The translations under genes were made by a program, and so were the position numbers. 64,000 nt of DNA from an uncultured Muribaculaceae bacterium (GTDB lineage Bacteria > Bacteroidota > Bacteroidia > Bacteroidales > Muribaculaceae), in NCBI GenBank assembly GCA_910586455.1, contig CAJUHX010000001.1, forward strand, positions 7,501-71,500. The letters run 5' to 3'. A model generated the notes under the pieces. It worked only from the letters and a program-made list of their open reading frames with translations. It made no database searches and was not told the DNA's origin. Below are positions 42,799 through 50,922 of this stretch, piece by piece. How positions within the stretch are numbered: the first letter of the stretch is position 1; the number at the start of each line of letters is the position of its first letter.

Positions 42799-45144
42799 AT
42801 GAAAGACTTAAAGGGCATAGTACTTAGATTTATATTGTTTTTTGGCATGCTTAATATCACACTTTGTATTTCGGCTTACGAGCTGAAAGTACGAATGATA
42901 TTAAAAGGGACCGATAAGCTCCTTACCGAGTTTAAGCCGATTCTTGGCTCAGAAGACGGCAGGAGCGTTTATGGTACCTCAGAACTACAGCCCGACAGCA
43001 CTTTTATAATTAATGAAGTGCCGACTGAAGGGATATTTGCTGTAATATACAAGATAGGAGATGTACACTACGGTGAACCTGTATCCTTACCGCGTGAAGA
43101 AGTTTTTAATGTGTATGTACCCGAGAGACTGTTGCCGAAGACCGGCGAAGCCACTGAACTCGCAGAACTTAAAGTTGAAGGTCGCACCCGATACATCGAA
43201 GAGAACAAAACGACTTTCATACCTACTAAAAAGGAGAAAAAAATTTCTCACGGAGGTATCGAACTGATCCGTACGATGGCACTCGCCGATTTATATGTCG
43301 ACCCCATGTCCAAGAGTGTCACCACCGCCTCAGGTATGAGCGTAGAGCTTTTTATCGACATGCAGCCGGCCACACAAGCAGAGGTAGAAATGCTGCGCTC
43401 CACGGACATACAGACTATTGAATATCTCGAGTCGCCGGCCGACCCACGATTCCACGGGGCAAGGTTTGTAGTAAATTACGTTCTTGTTAAATACGATTAC
43501 GGCGGATATACGTCGTTGAGCGGCCAACAGCATTTCATACAGAATTATGGTAATTATCGCGCGTATTCACGGTTTACCTCCGGGAAGATGCTATATGATT
43601 TTGGCGGTGGATTCGGGTATGAGAGCGATTCTCATATCGGACGCGACAACCTGAGCGTATATAACTTCCCCGACCTGTCTGTGGAAAAGCATTCGGTCAG
43701 CGACGGAGCATCGGCAAGCAAACGAAGCGGCTACGGATCCTTCAGGGCAATATACCGGAGCAATAAAATCAATATTGCAAATACTTTGAGTCTTTCAGGC
43801 GCAAACACTCCTCGTATACTCTCGCACGGTATTGTGAGTTATAATCCGGCTTTATACCCCGAAGAAGAAAGCCGAAGATATTCGCACACCAGCAACCTGA
43901 GTGCAGTATGGAACGGAAACTATTTTTTTGACTTACCCTCCGGATTCTCACTTTCTGTCACTCCATCTGCTTCGTATTCAAAATACAGAAGTGCTTACTC
44001 TTTTACTGAAGGCAATACATTCCGGAGCGATTCGCGCGACAAGACATGGCAATATAAACTTCTGGCAGAGTTAAAAAAGAGATTTGGCAATCAGAGTATA
44101 GGTGTCAGAATATCTACCGAAGGAAATGGTAATTCTGTAACCTATACAGGAACCGAATCCTCCAAGTCGCAAGGAAGGACCTACGGCGGTTTAGCCGATT
44201 TGTCGGCCAATCTTTCATTTGGCAATTTCTGGGGTGCCATAAACACCGGCGCGAAATTCTTTTCACAGACTGTTTCCGATGTAAACTATAAATCGATTTC
44301 GCCGTGGTATTATTTTAAATTAGGATATAATTTTAGCGGTCAAAGCAGCATAAATATGTTCTCAAACTTTACTCCATATACAGTGCCGATGAGCGCTAAG
44401 ACCAACAATTTCGTACTTACCGACAAATTGGACGGCGTGCGTGGCAATCCATCGCTAAAAAATGGCACATTCTTCAATATCGGCCTACAATACAAATTTA
44501 TGCCTAACCAAATTTTCAGTCTGTCGTCCTACTGGACGTTCACCCGCATGGGCAATATGATTGTTGACAGATATACCCCTGAAATTTACCATGGTCATCC
44601 TATAATGGTGCGTAGCTGGTTGAATCACGGCTTCATGAATACTCACAACTATGGAATCAACCTTTCGGTAAAATGCCTGAACTCCAATCTGCGGCTTAAC
44701 GGTGGTATACGCGGAAATAGTGTCGCACGCCATTCCTTGCAGAACTACAGCGCCACCCATCTGAATTTCTTTGGCCAGGCCATGTATATTTTCGGTCAGT
44801 TCTATGCCTCGGCATCGTATAACTACCACCGTACAAATATCAGCAATTCTTCCATAAGCAAAACTCCGGCGTATTACAGTCTGGAAGCCGGCTGGGGCAA
44901 TGGTAACTGGAACATTTCGGCCACAGCTTTTAACCCTTCGGTAAGTAGTTATAAGTCGGGATATTCGCTTATTGATACTGCGGAGTTTTCCTCACGTAAT
45001 CAGAGCTATTCATCGGCGTACCATCGACTCTTTGTGCTGAATGTATCGTATTCATTCTCCTATGGTAAGAAAATAAAACAAGACAATCATGTTGGTCCGC
45101 TTCAGGGCGGAGCTTCCGGCATTCTCGACTATTCAGACCGATGA
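42799..45144 (+). CDS. Outer-membrane beta-barrel protein of the peptide locus, copy B
   Basis: 781 residues, with a signal peptide (hydrophobic stretch about 9-26). The same plan as copy A: N-terminal domain, a conserved NKTTFIPTKKEKKIS block, a plug region with LFIDMQPATQAEVEMLRSTDIQTIEYLESPADPRF, and an aromatic-strand barrel whose end is SFSYGKK, a short charged segment, then GPLQGGASG. By eye at least half of all residues match copy A. Its stop overlaps the exporter ATG by four bases, which ties it to export. A TonB box is not evident. Possible roles: the outer-membrane step of peptide release, or uptake/immunity. Confidence 0.75.
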   Translation: MKDLKGIVLRFILFFGMLNITLCISAYELKVRMILKGTDKLLTEFKPILGSEDGRSVYGTSELQPDSTFIINEVPTEGIFAVIYKIGDVHYGEPVSLPREEVFNVYVPERLLPKTGEATELAELKVEGRTRYIEENKTTFIPTKKEKKISHGGIELIRTMALADLYVDPMSKSVTTASGMSVELFIDMQPATQAEVEMLRSTDIQTIEYLESPADPRFHGARFVVNYVLVKYDYGGYTSLSGQQHFIQNYGNYRAYSRFTSGKMLYDFGGGFGYESDSHIGRDNLSVYNFPDLSVEKHSVSDGASASKRSGYGSFRAIYRSNKINIANTLSLSGANTPRILSHGIVSYNPALYPEEESRRYSHTSNLSAVWNGNYFFDLPSGFSLSVTPSASYSKYRSAYSFTEGNTFRSDSRDKTWQYKLLAELKKRFGNQSIGVRISTEGNGNSVTYTGTESSKSQGRTYGGLADLSANLSFGNFWGAINTGAKFFSQTVSDVNYKSISPWYYFKLGYNFSGQSSINMFSNFTPYTVPMSAKTNNFVLTDKLDGVRGNPSLKNGTFFNIGLQYKFMPNQIFSLSSYWTFTRMGNMIVDRYTPEIYHGHPIMVRSWLNHGFMNTHNYGINLSVKCLNSNLRLNGGIRGNSVARHSLQNYSATHLNFFGQAMYIFGQFYASASYNYHRTNISNSSISKTPAYYSLEAGWGNGNWNISATAFNPSVSSYKSGYSLIDTAEFSSRNQSYSSAYHRLFVLNVSYSFSYGKKIKQDNHVGPLQGGASGILDYSDR

Positions 45145-47333
45145 GATTCAGACTCATACGCCAGCAGGAAGTGATGCAGTGCGGCGCGGCCTGTCTGGCC
45201 ATGGTCGGCACATCTTTCGGCATGCCCGTATCGCTGAGGCATGCCGACCGGTTGTGCGGAGCATCGAAACAAGGCGTTTCGATGCTGGCCATATCAAAAT
45301 CCGCCACCGAACTGGGGCTGGAAAACGCCACTGTAAAACTGACTGTCGAAAAACTGGCTGAGATGCCAATGCCCTGCATTCTGCATTGGGACCAGCGGCA
45401 CTACGTTGTATTGTATAAAATATCAGACCGGGGGCGGCGCTTCCACATCGCCGACCCCGGCAAAGGTAAAATGCGCATCAGCGCCGATGAACTCAGAGAA
45501 CATTGGATAAGCTCACGAAACGGTGAAGAGGAAAAAGGGATTGCCATGTTTTTCAATCCATCCGAAGCGTATTATTCATCAGCTCCGGAATCCGACCGGC
45601 ATAGAGGCGCCGACTTGTCGGTAATATACGACTTTATAAAAAAACACCGCCGGTACTTTATTCAGATTCTTTTCGGGCTGTCGGTAGCTTGCCTGATGCA
45701 GCTGTTGATGCCGTTCCTGACACAGGCCATAGTCGATGCAGGCATCAAAAATTCGTCGTTAAGACTTATATGGCTGATACTGCTGGGCGAACTCACAATA
45801 ATTGTGGGGCGTACGGCCACTGAGTTTGTACGCGGCTGGCTGCTGCTGCATCTTTCGATGCGCATAAACCTGTCGCTGCTGAACAGCTTTTTCATCAAGC
45901 TTATGCGGCTGCCGATGTCTTTCTTCGAAATACGAAAAAGCGGAGATATACTGCAGCGCCTGGCCGACCAGGACCGGATACGCAACTTCCTCACAACCCA
46001 ATTTCTGGGCGTGATATTCACCCTGATAAGTATATTGGTATTCGGCATAGTATTGTTAATATACAATAGTACTATTTTTGCCGTGTTCATTTTTATGAGC
46101 CTGCTCTACGGCGTGTGGGTAACTCTATTCCTGCGCAGGCGCCGTATAATAGATTACGAAACTTTTTCGGTGCAGGCTCGTAGCCAGGATATGGCATTTC
46201 AGTACGTGAACTCCATGCAGGAAATAAAACTGCAGAACTGCGAGGAGCGCCGACGCGGCAAGTGGGAAGACATACAGATAGAACTATTCGAAGTACAGAT
46301 GAAGTCGCTGCGCATGCAGCAGACTCAGGAAGCCGGCGCCCTGTTTATCAACGAACTGAAAAACATACTGATTACCGTGCTGGCTGCTTCGGCTGTTATT
46401 GACGGACAGTTTACTCTCGGCGCCATGCTGGCGGTACAATATATCATAGGCCAACTAAATTCGCCTATAAACCAGCTTATCGGGTTCGTATATTCGATGC
46501 AGGACGTGAAGATATCACTGGAACGTATCGGCGAGATACATCACTGCGACGACGAAGACAAAGGCCGGGAAGATGCGGTTACTGAAATCGACTGTCCGGC
46601 AATCGAGTTCGACAACGTCAGTTTCAGGTACGAAAAACATTCTCCCTATAAAACCCTGCACAACATAAGCCTTACCGTGCCACCCGGCAAGGTCACGGCA
46701 ATAGTAGGGGCCTCAGGAAGCGGCAAGACAACAATACTCAAGCTTATGCGGGGATATTATCCTGCAGAAGAGGGGTGCATCAGAGTGTCCGGCCGCAGTC
46801 TGGGAGAATACAATCTGAGGCGTTGGAGAATGAACTGCGGTGTAGTTATGCAGGACGGCGTAATTTTTTCAGATACAATCGCACGCAACATAGCTGCAGA
46901 TGATGACGATATAGACCTCGAACGGCTTCAATACGCATCACAATTGGCCAACATCCATGATTATGTGATGAATCTGCCTTTGAAATATAATACCGAGATA
47001 GGCAAAGACGGTATCGGACTGAGCCAGGGGCAAAAACAGCGGATTCTTATAGCGCGCGCAATTTACCGCAATCCCCGGTTCATATTTCTTGACGAAGCCA
47101 CTAACGCGCTTGATGCCAGTAACGAAAACCTGATAATAGGCAATCTTAACGAATTTTTCAAAGGGCGTACAGTTGTGGTGATTGCACACAGGCTATCGAC
47201 TGTGAAAAATGCAGACCGGATTCTGGTTGTCGACCAAGGTCGTATAGTAGAATCGGGCAACCACAACGAACTGACTGCCGCTCGCGGCATATACTACAAC
47301 CTCGTCAAAAACCAGCTGGAATTAGGAACATGA
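45141..47333 (+). CDS. C39 peptidase-containing ABC exporter (peptidase/permease/ATPase)
   Basis: 730 residues. The N-terminal C39 peptidase (1-130) has its catalytic Cys14 in QCGAAC with Gln8 nearby, His87 in QRHYVVLY and Asp105 in IADPGKG. Six membrane helices follow (about 170-440). The ATPase has Walker A GASGSGKTT near 522, LSQGQ near 627 and Walker B RFIFLDEAT near 647. Such proteins remove double-glycine leaders and export the core. It follows barrel B with an ATGA overlap and overlaps the next small gene the same way. It is the natural exporter of the precursor at 41113. Confidence 0.92.
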   Translation: MRFRLIRQQEVMQCGAACLAMVGTSFGMPVSLRHADRLCGASKQGVSMLAISKSATELGLENATVKLTVEKLAEMPMPCILHWDQRHYVVLYKISDRGRRFHIADPGKGKMRISADELREHWISSRNGEEEKGIAMFFNPSEAYYSSAPESDRHRGADLSVIYDFIKKHRRYFIQILFGLSVACLMQLLMPFLTQAIVDAGIKNSSLRLIWLILLGELTIIVGRTATEFVRGWLLLHLSMRINLSLLNSFFIKLMRLPMSFFEIRKSGDILQRLADQDRIRNFLTTQFLGVIFTLISILVFGIVLLIYNSTIFAVFIFMSLLYGVWVTLFLRRRRIIDYETFSVQARSQDMAFQYVNSMQEIKLQNCEERRRGKWEDIQIELFEVQMKSLRMQQTQEAGALFINELKNILITVLAASAVIDGQFTLGAMLAVQYIIGQLNSPINQLIGFVYSMQDVKISLERIGEIHHCDDEDKGREDAVTEIDCPAIEFDNVSFRYEKHSPYKTLHNISLTVPPGKVTAIVGASGSGKTTILKLMRGYYPAEEGCIRVSGRSLGEYNLRRWRMNCGVVMQDGVIFSDTIARNIAADDDDIDLERLQYASQLANIHDYVMNLPLKYNTEIGKDGIGLSQGQKQRILIARAIYRNPRFIFLDEATNALDASNENLIIGNLNEFFKGRTVVVIAHRLSTVKNADRILVVDQGRIVESGNHNELTAARGIYYNLVKNQLELGT

Positions 47334-47494
47334 AAAAAGACAATCCTGACACCATATACCTTGTGCCGGAAAAAAAGAAGCGTACACTTGATGGAATTCC
47401 TAATAGGCTGTACTGCTACGGTTGGCTGACTATTCTAATTGCTATCGCAGCTCTGGCTGCTGTATGGCTGCTGTTACGCCGGCTGACTGCATAG
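47330..47494 (+). CDS. 54-residue single-helix membrane protein at the end of the exporter operon
   Basis: Overlaps the exporter stop (ATGA). The N-terminal half is polar and basic (MKKDNPDTIYLVPEKKKRT, then LDGIPNRLYCYG). One hydrophobic helix (WLTILIAIAALAAVWLLLRR) closes it with positive residues on the C-terminal side. No known family is recognised. Its place suggests an exporter accessory, an HlyD-like adaptor reduced to its anchor, or an immunity peptide. It is the last gene before the convergent mfd. Confidence 0.6.
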   Translation: MKKDNPDTIYLVPEKKKRTLDGIPNRLYCYGWLTILIAIAALAAVWLLLRRLTA

Positions 47495-47500
47495 TGAGCC

Positions 47501-47515
47501 ATCAGGCTTCCTGAT
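47501..47515. terminator. Short hairpin between the exporter operon and mfd
   Basis: ATCAGG (47501-47506) pairs with CCTGAT (47510-47515), loop CTT, in the 59-base convergent gap. No T tract on either strand; a weak candidate only. Confidence 0.3.
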
Positions 47516-47553
47516 ATAGTGCATAATGCCGGTCAAAATTGTCATTGCCGGTT

Positions 47554-50500
47554 TCACAGTGTCGGCAGGTCGATGATTTCCTGCAGCAGAACCACGGCGG
47601 TTTCGACATCGGGAACATCGCTGACAGCCATGCTGCGACGGTCGTTTTTCTGTCGCAGACGGGCCCGACGCATGTTCAGCTGCATGTAGTTGAGCAGCCG
47701 CCCGAACATGGCCGACTGGTAGAAGGCCGCGTTGCTGTCGTCGACAAAGTAAAGGTACAGCGAACCGCGGTGCATAGTCACCTTCTCCACGCCCAGACGG
47801 CGGCCAAGCCTGCGCAGTGTGGGCACACGCAGCAGTTCGGAGGCCTGGCGCGGAATGCGTCCGAAACGGTCTTCGAGCTGACGGCGGAATTCCAGCAGAT
47901 CGGTTTCGCGCTCTATGTTGTCGAGGCGCTGGTACAGGGCTATTCGTTCGCTCTCCTGCGGCACATAGTCGGCGGGGAATAGCAGTTCCAGGTCGGTTTC
48001 TATCACGGTGTCGGCCACAAATTCTTCCTCGCCGCGGGCAGTAACGCCGTCATCGGCGGTGAATGTACCGGCGAACTCCTCGGTACGCAGTTCCATTACG
48101 GCTTCGCGCAGTATCTTCTGATAAGTTTCGTAGCCCAGGTCGGCTATGAAACCGCTTTGTTCGGCGCCCAGCAGGTTTCCGGCGCCGCGTATGTCCAGGT
48201 CCTGCATGGCTATGTGTATGCCGCTGCCGAGGTCCGAGAAACTTTCTATAGCCTGCAGACGGCGTCGCGCTATAGGCGTGAGCGGCATGTGGGCAGGCAC
48301 CATCAGGTAGCAGAATGCCTTGCGGTTGCTGCGCCCCACCCGTCCACGCAACTGGTGCAGTTCGCTCAGGCCGAAATTCTGGGCGTTGTTCACTATTATG
48401 GTGTTGACGTTCGGCATGTCGACACCACTTTCGACTATAGTGGTACTGAGCAGCACGTCGTAGTCGTGAGCGGCGAAGTCCACAATGGTTTTCTCAAGGC
48501 GCTCGGGGGGCATCTGGCCATGCGCTACGGCAACCTTGGCATCAGGCACCAGACGGTGTATCATGGCCTCGAGGTCGTAAAGGCCTTCGATGCGGTTGTT
48601 GATGAAAAATACCTGTCCGCCGCGCGAAATCTCAAAGTTGAGAGCCTCCGCCACTATGTCGTCGTTGAGGGTGTCGACCGAGGTGATAATCGGATAACGG
48701 TTTGCCGGCGGAGTGTTGATCGACGACAGGTCGCGGGCGCCCATCAGCGAGAACTGCAGGGTACGCGGTATGGGGGTGGCACTCATGGTGAGGGTGTCGA
48801 TGTTGATTTTCAGCTGCTTGAGCTTTTCTTTCACCGCCACACCGAACTTCTGTTCCTCGTCGATTACCAGCAGGCCCAGGTCTTTGAATTTCACACTCTT
48901 GCCTATGAGTTTGTGGGTGCCTATGATGATATCTATTTTGCCCTCGGCCAGGTCGGCGAGTATTTCTTTGGTCTGCTTGGGCGAACGGGCGCGCGACAGA
49001 TAGTCGACTCGCACCGGGAACTCTTTCAGACGCTCTCTGAATGTGCGGTAGTGCTGATATGCCAGCACCGTGGTGGGAACGAGCACAGCCACCTGTTTGC
49101 CGTCGGTGGCGGCCTTAAAAGCCGCACGGACAGCTATTTCGGTCTTGCCAAAGCCCACATCGCCGCAAATCAGGCGATCCATGGGGCGTTCGCTTTCCAT
49201 ATCGGCTTTCACGGCCTGAGTGGCGGTAAGCTGGTCGGGGGTGTCCTCGTATATAAACGATGCCTCGAGCTCGTGCTGCAGATAGCTGTCGGGCGAGAAT
49301 GCGAATCCTTTTTCCTCCTTTCGGGCGGCATACAGGCGGATAAGGTCGCGGGCGATATCCTTGAGTTTGCTCTTGGTACGCTCCTTTACTCTCTGCCATG
49401 CACCTGAGCCGATACGGTTTATCTTGGGCGGCACGCCTTCTTTGCCACGGTATTTCGACAATTTGTGCAGGGCGTGGATGCTCACAAACACTATGTCGTT
49501 GTTCTGGTACACAAGCTTTATCATCTCCTGCATGCGGCCTCCGACCTCGGTGCGCAGCAGACCGGCGAATCTGCCCACGCCATGGTCGATATGCACTATG
49601 TAGTCGCCCGGTTCAATCTGCCCTAATTCCTTGAGCGACAATGCGACCTTGCCCGAACGGGCACGGTCGCTGCGGAGGGTGTATTTGTGGAAGCGGTCGA
49701 AAATCTGGTGGTCGGTAAACACGCATGTTTTGGTCTGATGGTCCACGAAGCCCTCGTGCAGTGTAGTTTCGACGGAAGTGAAACTGATGCTGTCGCCACG
49801 ATCCTCAAATATTGAACGCAGGCGGTCGAACTGCGTGCGGTTGTCGGAGAGTATGTACAGTGTGTAGCCGTCGGCCATGAATCGTGTGAACGACTCGGCA
49901 ATCATGTCGAAGTTTTTGTGATACACCCCCTGAGGCGAGCAGTCCAGGTCGAGGTCAGCATCAACCGCGGCGGAGGCATCCTTGCCTCCGCCGCGGCCTC
50001 CGGCTTTGAATTCGATGAGGCGGAATTTGTCGAGAAGTGAGGCGAACTCGTCGGGGTCGATAAGCTGCTGCATGGCCGATGCGTCGCCCTCGCCGGTCAG
50101 CGAAGCGCTCTGCGAGAATTCCTCGGAGCAAACGGCTCGTATTCGCTCGAGGGTATAACGACTGTCGCGCATGGCTATCAGAGTATCGGCATCGATATAG
50201 TCCAGCAACGGAGTGCCGTTGTTGCCGGAGGCCACGTTGGCTACAATATCGTAGCTGTCGAGTTTCTGCTTCGACAGCTGTGTTTCGACATCGAACGAAC
50301 GTATGCTGTCGGCTTCATCGCCGAAGAAGTCGATGCGCACCGGCATCTCGTCGGCAAAGCCGTATATATCGAGTATGGAGCCGCGCGAAGCCCACTGACC
50401 CGGCTCGTACACATAGTCGACCTCGGCGAAACCTTCGCCCCGCAGCCACTTTTGCAGCTCCGTTATGTCGTAATCCTTACCCTGCACAATGCGCATTGTG

Positions 50501-50922
50501 TGGCTGCTGAGAGTATCGCGGTCGGCCACACGTTCGGCCAGAGCCTCAGGATATGTCACTACAGCCTGCAGCGACTTTTCGCCGCTGATGCGCCGCAGTG
50601 TTTCGGTGCGCAGTATCTGTGAAGGCGGGTCGGCCTGCCCGTACTTGATGTCGCGTTTGTAGCCGCTGGGCAGCATTGCCACTGAGTCCTCGCCGAAGAG
50701 GCGGCAGAGGTCGTGGAAAAGGTAGCCGGCATCGTCCGGACTATCGGCAATAACCAGCAGCGGCGCTTTGCCATGAGGCAGTACACTCAGCAGCAATGCG
50801 GCCGACGAGCCTGCGACACCGCACACACAGCTGCGCCTGTCGGCGACAGGCGCAGCAAGCGCTTTCTGCCGTGCAGGGGTCAGAAAGCGCTTCTGTAATT
50901 CTTTGGCGTCGAGCGGTTTCAT
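47554..50922 (-). CDS. mfd: Transcription-repair coupling factor
   Basis: ATP-driven translocase that removes stalled RNA polymerase from damage and recruits UvrA. 1122 residues. The polymerase-interaction module has DYIVHIDHGVGRFAGL near 444. The translocase has Walker A GDVGFGKTEIAVRAAF near 587, DEEQKFGV (motif II), TATPIPRTLQFSL and the second lobe ATTI-type block STTIVESGVDMPNVNTIIV. The C-terminal TRCF domain reaches to residue 1122. Two palindromic segments fall inside the gene (49965-49996 and 50831-50892). It overlaps the upstream S41 protease gene by four bases. Confidence 0.96.
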   Translation of the reverse strand: MKPLDAKELQKRFLTPARQKALAAPVADRRSCVCGVAGSSAALLLSVLPHGKAPLLVIADSPDDAGYLFHDLCRLFGEDSVAMLPSGYKRDIKYGQADPPSQILRTETLRRISGEKSLQAVVTYPEALAERVADRDTLSSHTMRIVQGKDYDITELQKWLRGEGFAEVDYVYEPGQWASRGSILDIYGFADEMPVRIDFFGDEADSIRSFDVETQLSKQKLDSYDIVANVASGNNGTPLLDYIDADTLIAMRDSRYTLERIRAVCSEEFSQSASLTGEGDASAMQQLIDPDEFASLLDKFRLIEFKAGGRGGGKDASAAVDADLDLDCSPQGVYHKNFDMIAESFTRFMADGYTLYILSDNRTQFDRLRSIFEDRGDSISFTSVETTLHEGFVDHQTKTCVFTDHQIFDRFHKYTLRSDRARSGKVALSLKELGQIEPGDYIVHIDHGVGRFAGLLRTEVGGRMQEMIKLVYQNNDIVFVSIHALHKLSKYRGKEGVPPKINRIGSGAWQRVKERTKSKLKDIARDLIRLYAARKEEKGFAFSPDSYLQHELEASFIYEDTPDQLTATQAVKADMESERPMDRLICGDVGFGKTEIAVRAAFKAATDGKQVAVLVPTTVLAYQHYRTFRERLKEFPVRVDYLSRARSPKQTKEILADLAEGKIDIIIGTHKLIGKSVKFKDLGLLVIDEEQKFGVAVKEKLKQLKINIDTLTMSATPIPRTLQFSLMGARDLSSINTPPANRYPIITSVDTLNDDIVAEALNFEISRGGQVFFINNRIEGLYDLEAMIHRLVPDAKVAVAHGQMPPERLEKTIVDFAAHDYDVLLSTTIVESGVDMPNVNTIIVNNAQNFGLSELHQLRGRVGRSNRKAFCYLMVPAHMPLTPIARRRLQAIESFSDLGSGIHIAMQDLDIRGAGNLLGAEQSGFIADLGYETYQKILREAVMELRTEEFAGTFTADDGVTARGEEEFVADTVIETDLELLFPADYVPQESERIALYQRLDNIERETDLLEFRRQLEDRFGRIPRQASELLRVPTLRRLGRRLGVEKVTMHRGSLYLYFVDDSNAAFYQSAMFGRLLNYMQLNMRRARLRQKNDRRSMAVSDVPDVETAVVLLQEIIDLPTL
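49965..49996. repeat. Perfect 14-base inverted repeat inside mfd, coding for a Gly-rich patch
   Basis: CCGCGGCGGAGGCA at 49965-49978 and TGCCTCCGCCGCGG at 49983-49996 flank a four-base loop. Translated, it gives the low-complexity patch GGRGGGKDASAAVDADLDLD just ahead of the conserved SPQGVYHKNFD motif. Related proteins appear shorter there from memory, so it may be an in-frame palindrome insertion. The GGAGGCA/TGCCTCC core also occurs after ftsZ. Confidence 0.65.
50831..50892. repeat. Two adjacent perfect inverted repeats in the first codons of mfd
   Basis: CTGCGCCTGTC (50831-50841) pairs with GACAGGCGCAG (50845-50855) over a three-base loop. AAGCGCTTTCTG (50857-50868) pairs with CAGAAAGCGCTT (50881-50892) over a twelve-base loop. 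Both lie within codons 11-31, so the mfd mRNA would start with tandem hairpins, perhaps limiting translation from the coupled S41 gene. Confidence 0.6.
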
